Assembly: GCA_036850595.1 (NCBI GenBank)
Contig: CM072163.1
Coordinates: 1,354,525 to 1,418,524 of the forward strand
From: Rhyacichthys aspro
Lineage: Eukaryota; Chordata; Actinopteri; Gobiiformes; Rhyacichthyidae
Length of the DNA: 64,000 nt
Reading direction: 5' to 3'
Under the pieces are notes generated by a model. The model was not told the DNA's origin. It worked only from the letters and a program-made list of their open reading frames with translations, and did no database searches. Shown piece by piece: positions 34,350 through 44,273 of this stretch (the first letter of the stretch is position 1; each line of letters starts with the position of its first letter). The position numbers and the translations under genes were made by a program.

Positions 34350-34515
34350 GAAAAAAAAGGGTCAGGTCTTAAGTCATAGATGTTACCTGAGTCTGGAGAG
34401 ACCTTACAGGTGTTCGATTGTTTGGAAACTCCTCACAAAGAGCTTACACCTTCATATTATCTTTGTCAACCTGCTGTCAACTGTTACAAAGGCTTTTTAA
34501 CACTTCAAACTGTGT
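34350..34515 (+). pseudogene. Zinc-finger exon relic upstream of gene D
   Basis: TCTGGAGAGACCTTACAGGTG (finger-linker-like) and CTCACAAAGAGC remain from a C2H2 finger exon, but frames are broken. An inverted, near-identical copy sits at about 44010-44200 upstream of gene F. These pieces mark D and F promoters as sister copies. Confidence 0.6.
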
Positions 34516-34668
34516 CAGTCCTGTCCATCAGGGGGCAGTCTCAGTCCTGTCCATCAGGGGGCAGTCTCAGTCCTGTCCATCAGGGGGCAGTCTCAGTCCT
34601 GTCCATCAGGGGGCAGTCTCAGTCCTGTCCACCAGGGGGCAGTCTCAGTCCTGTCCACCAGGGGGCAG
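34515..34668 (+). repeat. CTCF-motif-like minisatellite before gene D
   Basis: Six units; the last two have perfect CCACCAGGGGGCAG cores, the rest CCATCAGGGGGCAG. The promoter-proximal motif is 34655-34668. Confidence 0.92.
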
Positions 34669-34802
34669 TGTTTGTGTCTGATCCAAATGAAGAAGAAGAA
34701 GAGTGTCTCTGTGAACGGCTGCTGTCTGTGGCGTTAGCTCCGAACAGATCTGACACAAAGAGCCCAAAGAGGAGCCTTAAAGCGGACAGAGCGCAGTGAA
34801 AC
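34669..34802 (+). promoter_or_regulatory. Conserved promoter / leader of gene D
   Basis: Same module and 16-codon upstream open frame as at gene A. Confidence 0.6.
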
Positions 34803-37306
34803 ATGGCAGAAGTGAAGCTGAAGGAGGAGCTGGAGCTGTGGGAGCCCGCGGAGGTGGACAACAGGTGAGTTTAGAGCCGCTAGAGGACGCTGTCACAACT
34901 AAACCCTCACACACTTTATCAAACACACACAGGACTTTAAACTGTCTCCACACAATAGTTCAACCTCAGGGTTTTCATCAGGATCAGGTTTAATGTGGAT
35001 CCGTGGATCTCTGATCGTCTCTATTTCTGCTCAAGCTCAGGTTAAATGCTTGTGCTCGGGTTTTGTTAGTATTTGATGTGTTTGAGCCACAGACAGATGA
35101 CTACACCACATTACTAACACAAACTAGAGCTAGATTTTCATCAGTTGATCATTTTTATTTTTCACAACAAATATTTGAAATGCTTGAAATAAGTGCAGCC
35201 TCCAGAATCAGATCTGCTCAGTCTCAGAACATCTCGTCTCTGAACAGAAACTTATCACAGACAACAGCAGATTTATATGAACCCAGCAGCTTCTGTTTTA
35301 CTGTTCACTAAAAACTAACATTTGTTCAATGTTTTAATATTGTTTTGACTTTTCTTACAGTGTGGCCAATCAGGCTGAGAAGACGCACAGCAAAGGTGAA
35401 AAACTCAATCCAGTCGAACCAGTGTTGAACATAAATCACAGTAAAGAGGTTAATGTGTTGAGTCTGAGTCTGGTCTACGTCCGTCTGATCGACTCCAGCT
35501 CGGTCAGTGGCTTCCATCGAATAAAAGAGACAGCTCCATGTGTTGCTCTGTTATCAGTCTGTCTCTGATCTGAGAGGCTCCAGTGCATCCTACACCTTTG
35601 ACCTTTGCAGAGGTTTTAAACAATAGCAGCCTGTAGAGGGCGCAACACACACAAGTGAAGAAAACTTCACGTAAAGCAAACAGTAAAGTAGAAAACTGTG
35701 ATAGAAATGTATGATATTTACTTTTTCTGTAAAAGTAGAGATGAGATGCTTTTTTCATTATCACTCATTGTTTATTCTGTGTCCTGCAGGTGTTCAGAGA
35801 CTAACTGAGTCCGGTCCCAGTCTGGTCCAGATTAAAGATGAACCAGTGGAGCTCAGCATCAAACAGGAGCCGCTCCAGGAGTTCCCATTCATCCGTGTCA
35901 TTGTGAAGAGTGAGGACGAGGAAGACGAGTCCTCTGTGCTTCATCAAACACCGACTGAAGAGAACAGAGAGGAAACAAACGGAGCACAACCAGCTCTAGA
36001 AACACATTCAGAGAGAGACGGACAAACTGAGGATTCCTCTGACACTGACGACTCTGAAGACTGGACTCCTTCGACTCAAACTCCAACTGAACAAATGGAA
36101 ACAGAACTGAAGGAAGATCAGAGTGACCCTCCACACGTTAACGATTTACAAAGAGCTTTAAATAATGACAAAACAAAACAGCACAAATGCTCCGAATGTG
36201 GAAATATATTTCAATCAAAGGTAAATTTAAAGCAACACATGTTGATCCACACAGAGCAGACGCCCTTCAGCTGTTCAGTTTGTGCAAAGGAGTTCACTTT
36301 ACAATGTTTTCTAAAAACACACATGAGAACACACACAGGAGAGAGACCTTTCAGCTGTTCAGTTTGTGAGAAAACATTTGCAAGGAATTTCCACCTAGAG
36401 CTTCACATGAGAACCCACACCGGAGAGAAACCCTATCGTTGCTCTATTTGTGACAAACGTTTTGCACAACACAGTAATCTTAAAAAACACATGGCGTATC
36501 ACACAGGAGGAAGACCCTTCGTGTGTTCAGACTGTGGTCAAAGTTCTCCTGGACACAGAGTTTCACAAGTTCATTTATTAGTCGACAGCACAGACAGACC
36601 ATACGTTTGCACAATTTGTGAGCAAAGCTTTTCACAAAGAGATCACCTCAGGTCACACATGTTGACTCACACAGGACAGAAGCCCTTCAGCTGCTCAGTT
36701 TGTGACAAAACATTTTCAAGACATAATCTGAAAGATCACATGTTACTTCACTCAATAGAGAAGTCCTTCAGATGCATCGTTTGTAGGAAAACATTTTTAA
36801 GCCAAAATAATCTTAAGGGACACTTATTAATTGACACAGAGAAGCCTTTCAGCTGTTCAGTTTGTGAGAAAACCTTTTCAAAAAATATATTTCTCAATAA
36901 ACACATGATGGTTCACAGAAGAGATAAACGTCCTAAATGTCCAGTTTGTGAGAAAACGTTTTCGAGAAAAACTAGTCTGAATAACCACATGATCGTTCAC
37001 ATAAAAGAGAAATCCTCCAAATGTCCAGTTTGTGAGAAAACGTTTTTTAGACATTTTGATCTTAATAAACACATGTCAGTTCACAAAACAAAGAAACCAT
37101 CCTTAATCCAACCAAAACCAGTTCCAGACCAACTAAATCCTCTTCAAATTGAAATCACACCTGTTCAAAACCCGGTTCAAATCCTACTCAGACCAGTTCA
37201 GAAAGATCTAAATCCTGTTTATATGCATTTAAATCCTGTTCAAATCCAAATAAAACCACGGTTCACTCAAATCCAACCAAAACCTGAAGGAGGCAACACG
37301 ATGTAA
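34803..37306 (+). CDS. Zinc-finger gene D: C2H2 protein, eleven finger units, two degenerate
   Basis: 537 residues from exons 34803-34864, 35361-35395 and 35790-37306, in phase. Exon 2 gives SVANQAEKTHSKG. The shared acidic module with NGAQPALETHSERD is followed by TPTEQMETELKEDQSDP, then fingers from HKCSECGNIFQSKVNLKQHM to TFFRHFDLNKHMSVH. Units five (SPGHRVSQVHLLVD) and eight (NNLKGHLLID) have Asp in place of the last zinc-binding His, and unit seven (FSRHNLKDHMLLH) is one residue short. The tail is a decayed K-P-V-Q-I-Q repeat (QPKPVPDQLNPLQIEITPV and on). Gene G is a close inverted paralogue over exon 3. A plausible AATAAA is at about 37515. Function unknown. Confidence 0.88.
37098..37300 (+). 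repeat. Minisatellite-encoded C-terminal tail of gene D
   Basis: About nine decayed 21-bp units in the K-P-V-Q-I-Q frame. Confidence 0.8.
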
Positions 37307-38182
37307 AAAACAAGAGTCCATCACATCATTAAACATTTACATCACAGCTTCAGTTTATGGATGATTACGTCTGAGGAGTTCTAGTAAAATATAAAACTGT
37401 GTAAAAAGTACTAACTCTTTCCTTCCATTTGCTCTTGTGGCATATTATTTTGGATATTATTGTTCATTTTTACCTTTGATATATGACTTCTGAAACAATT
37501 ACAAAGCAGGGATTAATAAAATTGGCATTTTTTTGGCTGATGTCTGTTTTGATGTGTCTTTTATTATTAGTGTTGTGTTTATTGTTAATCTTGAGATCAA
37601 AGACACTTATTAAAACTTAATTAAATGAAGATATTAAGTTATGGTTTTATTTGTTGCTAAACTGGGTTGTATTTGAGTCATTAGGACATAGAATGTGATT
37701 GAGTAAATGAATGACAATGTAATCTCAGATAATACATGTTAAATGACTCGGGAGAGAGACCTTACAGATGTTCAGTATGTAATAAAATGTTTTAAGAAGT
37801 CTTCAACCAGCTTTAAACTGTTTCAGAGGCTTTTGATTGTCCAGGAGGAAGGTTTGTGAGTGTCTCTGTTTATGTTGAAGTTTGAGGGGAGTAACAAGGC
37901 AGACGTCACTCACAAATGTGATAATATTCCATAAAATACAAGCTTTACAAAAAAATAAAGCATAGATTCTGGTTTGTAATGTGCTCTGCCGTCATCATTT
38001 ATTTTGAAAACCCAAAGCCCAACAGAGACAGTAGAATGGATCCTCATTTGATTCATTCATTCAGATTATTGCGCTCTTTCTCTGTTCAGTTTCTCTTTAG
38101 CGTTTACTTGGTTTTACCTCGTTAGTGTTGATCTGTAAATCACACATTTATACGTATCTCTGTACCTTCTGTTCCCGTTCAG
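37307..38182. other. Spacer with a zinc-finger relic, no exon 1 for gene E
   Basis: At 37741-37800 a fragment reads like a finger linker and zinc knuckle (RERPYRCSVCNKMF then stop). The conserved promoter, minisatellite and MAEVKLKEE exon found before the other genes are absent here. Confidence 0.65.
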
Positions 38183-39182
38183 TGCAGTCGACCAGATCAA
38201 CGCTGACAGAAAAGGTAGTAGTTGTAGTTTGTTTATTTTTCCAGCTACATTTAGTCTAAAACTAGCAGCCATTCATTGTGTGATTATCAGACATTCTTTC
38301 CTCTGTGTCCTGCAGGTGTTCAGAGTCAACATAATACAGGTCCCAGTATGTTCCACATTAAAGAAGAACCACAGCAGTTCCCATTCATCCGTGTCATTGT
38401 GAAGAGTGAGGACGAGGAAGACGAGTCCTCTGTGCTTCATCAAACACCGACTGAAGAGAACAGAGAGGAAACAAACGGAGCACAACCAGCTCTAGAAACA
38501 CATTCAGAGAGAGACGGACAAACTGAGGATTCCTCTGACACTGACGACTCTGAAGACTGGACTCCTTCGACTCAACAAACTGAAGCTAGCTGTGAGGGAA
38601 AGGGCTCACGAACAGCTGCAGGAGGCAAGTCTAAACGGCACCTGTGCTCTGAATGTGGCAAGACTTTTCAGTATTCACAAAATTTAAAGCAGCACCTGTT
38701 GGGCACACAGGTGTTCAGTTTGTGCCAAAGGTTTTACACAAGTGGGATGTTTGAAAATACACATTAGAACCCACACAGGAGAGAAACCCTACAGCTGTTC
38801 AATCTGTAACAAATGTTTTACGTATATACGTTATCTCAAGATCCATATGAGATGCCACACTGGAGAAAGACCATACAGCTGTTCAGAATGTGGAAAAACA
38901 TTTGCTCTCAAGGTTTTACAACACCATTTATTAGTTCACAGCAGAGAGAAGCCCTTCAGCTGCTCAGTTTGTCAGAAAACATTTTCACAAAGAGGTATCC
39001 TCAGGTTGCACATGTTGAGTCACTCCAGAGAGAAGCCCTTCAGCTGCTCAGTTTGTGACAGAACATTTTCAAGAAAAAATGACCTGAAGAGACACATGCT
39101 GGTTCACACCAGAGAGAACCTTTCAGCTGTTCAGATCAGAGTGAACAAAACAACAGTTAAAAAGCAGATGTCACTGATTTAA
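38183..39182 (+). pseudogene. Zinc-finger gene E: frameshifted and lacking its own first exon
   Basis: A family member with exon 2 at 38183-38214 (SAVDQINADRKG) and exon 3 from 38316. It carries the shared module in a divergent form (VQSQHNTGPSMFHIKEEPQQFPFIRV). The first finger is cut after NLKQHLL: compared with the paralogues about 17 bases are missing near 38700, and the frame ends at 38767. The remaining five or so fingers (from CSVCAKGFTQVGCLKIHIRTH to FSRKNDLKRHMLVH) continue in another frame to 39182. No promoter module or MAEVKLKEE exon precedes it; splicing from the exon 1 of gene D is possible in principle. Pseudogene is the simplest reading; an assembly error at 38700 would not explain the missing exon 1. 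Confidence 0.75.
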
Positions 39183-39838
39183 CACTGTACAACCACAGCC
39201 TTCACCTGACCTCTGACCTCTGACCTGATGTGTGCACTTCTGAACTGTTCTGGACATTAGTAATATTTGTTTTTTTTTAATAATCAGTGGTAAAGCTTCA
39301 CTGTTAAAAAAGTAGTAAATAATACATTAACTGTATTTAATTTTTTAATTTATTATGTTTGCTTGCTGCTACTGTCAGACTTCACTCTTTCTCCGGTTAA
39401 ATATTTTCCAATAAAATGTGCAATTTCACTTTCTTTTGCAACATTTGTAATGTGCAGTACATTCTTATCCAATCTGCAATCTCCTCTTTTTAATATTTAT
39501 TCATATATAACATTGCTCATACGTATAGTCTATATTAGTTTATACTGTCTTAGAATAGTTTTAATTTTATTTTTGGTCAGGTTTACTTTGATCTGATGCT
39601 GTTGCTGCTCTGACTGTGGGACTAATTAAAGGTTTTCTTATTATCGGACTTTTTAAACAATGATATTTCAGTGTATGAAGCTGGAATAAAGTGAATCCTC
39701 TCTGTTGAATATTCTTCACTGCTGTAACAGATTAACACGGCACTAAATGAAGGGATTCGGTTTTGTTTTGTCAGTGGAGGATGTCTGTAGGTTACATTTA
39801 TGGGAGTTATTTAAGTACTTTACCATATAACATAATAT
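39183..39838. other. AT-rich spacer after gene E
   Basis: Contains an AATAAA at about 39685 and no recognisable coding sequence. Confidence 0.6.
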
Positions 39839-39839
39839 A

Positions 39840-41610
39840 TAGTATACAGTTTTTATTGAAAGGTCACCAAAATTAACCAAATTTCAAATGGTAAGGCTAT
39901 AGTAAGGCAAAATGTGTCATTTTTGTGAAAAAAAATTTTTTGTCATAAAAGTAGTTAAGATGACCATTTACACAATAATAAATGTTACCTGAGGTATTTC
40001 AAGCTTTTTGGAAGCTTTTATTGAAAGGTCACCAAAATTCACCAAATTTCAAATGGTAAGGCTATAGTAAGGCAAAATGTGCCATTTTTGTGAAAAAATA
40101 TTTTTTTTAAAAATTGGTTAAAATTACTCTTTACACCATAATAAATGTTCCCTGATGTATTTCAAGCTCTTTGGAAGCTTTTATTGAAAGGTCACCAAAA
40201 TTCACCAAATTTCAAATGGTAAGGCTATAGTAAGGCAAAATGTGTCATGTTTGTGAAAAAATACTTTTTTTTTTTTAAATTGGTTAAAATTACTGTTTAC
40301 ACTATAATAAATGTTACCTGAGGTATTTCAAGCTGTTTGGAAGCATTTATTTGGAGGTCACCAAAATTCACCAAATTTCAAATGGTAAGGGTAAGGCAAA
40401 ATGTGCCATTTTTGTGAAAAAATATTTTTTTTAAAAATTGGTTAAAATTACTCTTTACACCATAATAAATGTTCCCTGATGTATTTCAAGCTCTTTGGAA
40501 GCTTTTATTGAAAGGTCACCAAAATTCACCAAATTTCAAATGGTAAGGCTATAGTAAGGCAAAATGTGTCATTTTTGTGAAAAAATATTTTTTGTCATAA
40601 AAGTGGTTAAAATTACTGTTTACACTATAATAAATGTTACCTGGTGTAGTTCAAGCTCTTTGGAAGCTTTTATTAAAAGGTCACCAAAATTCACCAAATT
40701 TCAAATGGTAAGGCAAAATGTGTCATTTTTGTGAAAAAAATTTTTTGTCATAAAAGTAATTAAAATGACCAATTACACAATAATAAATGTTCCCTGAGGT
40801 ATTTCAAGCTTTTTGGAAGCTTTTATTGAAAGGTCACCAAAATTCACCAAATTTCAAATGGTAAGGCTATAGTAAGGCAAAATGTGTCATTTTTGTGAAA
40901 AAATATTTTTTTTAAAAATTGGTTAAAATTACTCTTTACACCATAATAAATGTTCCCTGATGTATTTCAAGCTCTTTGGAAGCTTTTATTGAAAGGTCAC
41001 CAAAATTCACCAAATTTCAAATGGTAAGGCTATAGTAAGGCAAAATGTGTCATTTTTGTGAAAAAATATTTTTTGTCATAAAAGTGGTTAAAATTACTGT
41101 TTACACTATAATAAATGTTACCTGGTGTAGTTCAAGCTCTTTGGAAGCTTTTATTAAAAGGTCACCAAAATTCACCAAATTTCAAATGGTAAGGCAAAAT
41201 GTGTCATGTTTGTGAAAAAATACTTTTTTTTTAAAAAATTGGTTAAAATTACTGTTTACACTATAATAAATGTTACCTGAGGTATTTCAAGCTGTTTGGA
41301 AGCATTTATTTGGAGGTCACCAAAATTCACCAAATTTCAAATGGTAAGGGTAAGGCAAAATGTGTCATTTTTGTGAAAAAAATATTTTTTTTTTAAATTG
41401 GTTAAAATTACTCTTTACACCATAATAAATGTTCCCTGATGTAGTTCAAGCTCTTTGGAAGCTTTTATTGAAAGGTCACCAAAATTCACCAGATTTCAAA
41501 TGGTAAGGCTATAGTAAGGCAAAATGTGTCATTTTTGTGGAAAATATCTTTTCTATAAAAGTGGTTCAAACTATCTATTTACACCATAGTAAATGTTACC
41601 TGGTATTTCA
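39840..41610. repeat. AT-rich satellite, about 164-bp unit, about eleven copies
   Basis: Each unit has GGTCACCAAAATTCACCAAA, TTTCAAATGGTAAGG, AGGCAAAATGTGTCATTTTT, a poly-A/T stretch, then ACACTATAATAAATGTTACC and TTCAAGCTCTTTGGAAGC. Unit starts fall near 39857, 40022, 40186, 40350, 40507, 40671, 40826, 40988, 41157, 41314 and 41464. Copies about 480 bp apart (three units) are more alike than neighbours, so a higher-order period exists. It sits exactly where the zinc-finger genes change strand. Confidence 0.93.
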
Positions 41611-42170
41611 AGCTAACATACTATAAAGATACTGTAGAACATTCTGTGTTTGAACTACGCACCACCTTATGGAGCTGATCTTTCTGGCACTAGATACAGA
41701 TGTTTCATATTCAATCAAAACAAAATGACAGAAAATCATTTATATCAAAAGGTCCTATGGAGAAAGAGTAAACAATACAACAATGACACTGACAAATAAT
41801 GACCACAAAGACAAAGCAAAATCAGAGTTTATTGATTAAACAGACTCCACCCTTAACTCTTTGAGAATCTGTGCCGTTCGTTCAGTCCCTGCAGCTGTTC
41901 GTTTTGAGTTTTTGTGTGTTCGTGTTAACTCCCTCAGATCTGTCTGTGATTGGTTGTTTGGACTCGACCTGTTTCACTCAGGGTTAACTCTAGAGTTTTT
42001 AATCCTCTTCATGATCCACTGATCCAGACTGTTGGGGTTTGTCTGAACTTTAGAAGAAACAGATACAGGGCCCTGTGCATTTTCTTTAGGGCTCTCCACA
42101 AATATTAAAGTCTGGAGAGTGCTGTGAACTAATGCTTTCATAAACCTTTCTTTAGAATAAATGTTTTAAC
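41611..42170. other. Spacer with the decayed 3' part of gene F
   Basis: On the minus strand, sequence below 42170 continues the finger array of gene F in broken frames (a GGTTTATGAAAGCATTAGTTCAC segment resembles a finger helix and linker). No intact gene. Confidence 0.5.
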
Positions 42171-43723
42171 TTATTCTGAACAGCTGTAAGGTCGTTCGTC
42201 CGTGTGACGTCTCATGTGTCTCTTCAGATAATTCTGCTTAAAGCCTTTGTTACAAATGGAACAATAATACGGTTTCTCTCCAGTGTGAGTTCTTATGGGA
42301 CACTGTAGTGCATTTTTTTCTGCAAACCTTTTCTCACAAACTGAACAGCTGAATGGTTTCTCTCCGGTGTGACGCCTCATGTGTACTTTTAAATTATTCT
42401 TTTGTGTAAAAGCCTTTGCACAAAGCGAACACTTGAAAGGTCTCTCTCCAGTGTGGATCAAAATGTGTCTGTTTAAAATGGCCTTTAACTGAAACGTCTT
42501 TCCACATTCGGAGCATTTGTGCCGTTTAGTTTCACTCACAGCTCTGTTTAAACTCTGAACCTGAGCTGGGTCACTCTGCTCTTCGTTAACTCGTGTTTTT
42601 ATTTGAGTCGAAGGAGTCCAGTCTTCAGAGTCGTCAGTGTCAGAGGAATCCTCAGTTTGTCCGTCTCTCTCTGAATGTGTTTCTAGAGCTGGTTGTGCTC
42701 CGTTTGTTTCCTCTCTGTTCTCTTCAGTCGGTGTTTGATGAAGCACAGAGGACTCGTCTTCCTCGTCCTCACTCTTCACAATGACACGGATGAATGGGAA
42801 CTCCTGGAGCGGCTCCTGTTTGATGCTGAGCTCCACTGGTTCATCTTTAATCTGGACCAGACTGGGACCGGACTCAGTTAGTCTCTGAACACCTGCAGGA
42901 GACAGAATAAAAAGGACTGATTTTACAAACGATGACATCCACACACTGCATTTTTAGTTCTTTTTGTTACCTTTGCCGTCTGCCTCCTTTTTGATCCGAG
43001 CAGCCAAACTGTGAGAGAATAAAAGAATAAAAACAGGGATAAAACTGATGCACTCAGTCATTTTGATTTTAAACACAGGTTTTAGCCGCTCAGACCCAGT
43101 CCCTTCCTCCTGTTGGACCAATAATAAAACAGGTTCAATAAAATAAGGTGCACTTTATGTGTTGTGTTTTTGATTGGCTCTGTGTCGTATTGTGTATGTA
43201 TTTTAGTATTTAATTTAACTAATTAAAGATAAAAATGTCACCTAGATTATGTTTTTAGATTTATTCTATAATGAAAGTTGGGATTCACCAAATTCTGTTT
43301 GTTCAGTCCACAACCTCATTTTCAATATGTCACTTGTTAATAGCTATGACTAACATGACTATATATGTATATTCAGATTCCAAAAACAAAGTTAGAGATA
43401 AGGTCCTAACAATAATCCTCTCTGGAATCTAAAAAAGAATACACCAAAAGAAGAAAAATAATTTTTTTGGATTTAGTTTTTAGATCCAATAAATAGCTAC
43501 ATTTCAGGAACTTTCTGCCTATTATTTAATATATCTTCCATTATAGGATTAAAACCCTGAGGTTGAACTATTGTGTGGAGACAGTTTAAAGTCCTGTGTG
43601 TGTTTGATAAAGTGTGTGAGGGTTTAGTTGTGACAGCGTCCTCTAGCGGCTCTAAACTCACCTGTTGTCCACCTCCGCGGGCTCCCACAGCTCCAGCTCC
43701 TCCTTCAGCTTCACTTCTGCCAT
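42171..43723 (-). CDS. Zinc-finger gene F: truncated C2H2 protein, four finger units
   Basis: 273 residues from exons 43662-43723, 42971-43008 and 42171-42892 (minus strand), in phase. Exons 1-2 and the acidic module match gene A closely, including SLAARIKKEADGK and the sequence around exon 2. Fingers run from HKCSECGKTFQLKAILNRHI through FKQNYLKRHMRRH. The third unit ends LQCPIRTH, so a zinc-binding His is lost. A TAA stop occurs inside the fifth finger, right after RPYSCSE, where gene A continues for five more fingers. It is therefore either a short functional protein or a recent pseudogene. Its promoter and intron 1 resemble gene D rather than A. Confidence 0.75.
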
Positions 43724-43857
43724 GTTTCACTGCGCTCTGTCCGCTTTAAGGCTCCTCTTTGGGCTCTTTGTGTCAGATCTGTTCGGAGCTAACGCCACAG
43801 ACAGCAGCCGTTCACAGAGACACTCTTCTTCTTCTTCATTTGGATCAGACACAAACA
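43724..43857 (-). promoter_or_regulatory. Conserved promoter / leader of gene F
   Basis: Reverse complement of the module found before genes A-D, with the same 16-codon upstream open frame. Confidence 0.6.
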
Positions 43858-44012
43858 CTGCCCCCTGGTGGACAGGACTGAGACTGCCCCCTGGTGGACA
43901 GGACTGAGACTGCCCCCTGATGGACAGGACTGAGACTGCCCCCTGATGGACAGGACTGAGACTGCCCCCTGATGGACAGGACTGAGACTGCCCCCTGATG
44001 GACAGGACTGAG
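43858..44012 (-). repeat. CTCF-motif-like minisatellite before gene F (reverse orientation)
   Basis: Six units; the two promoter-proximal ones (from 43858) are CTGCCCCCTGGTGG, the reverse complement of CCACCAGGGGGCAG. Same order of perfect and CCATCAG units as before gene D. Confidence 0.92.
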
Positions 44013-44200
44013 ACAGTTTGAAGTGTTAAAAAGCCTTTGTAACAGTTGACAGCAGGTTGACAAAGATAATATGAAGGTTTAAGCTCTTTGTGAGGAGTTT
44101 CCAAGTAATCGAACACCTGTAAGGCCTCTCCCGACTCAGCTAACATGTGTGAGCTGAGACTGTTCTGATTTACAAAATCCATCCCCTAATGACTCCCACA
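44013..44200 (-). pseudogene. Zinc-finger exon relic upstream of gene F
   Basis: Inverted copy of the relic at 34350-34515, with broken finger-like frames. Confidence 0.6.
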
Positions 44201-44273
44201 GACATTGGTTCAAATGAGATGTTAGCCCTGACCCTCAGTATCTGTCACAACACACATTTAAAAAAGGGGTTTG

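Noticed and set aside
34350..34799. 139-codon frame before gene D with S-V-L-S-I-R-G-Q-S-Q repeats
   Set aside because: A finger relic followed by the CTCF-like minisatellite; the frame crosses the promoter module.
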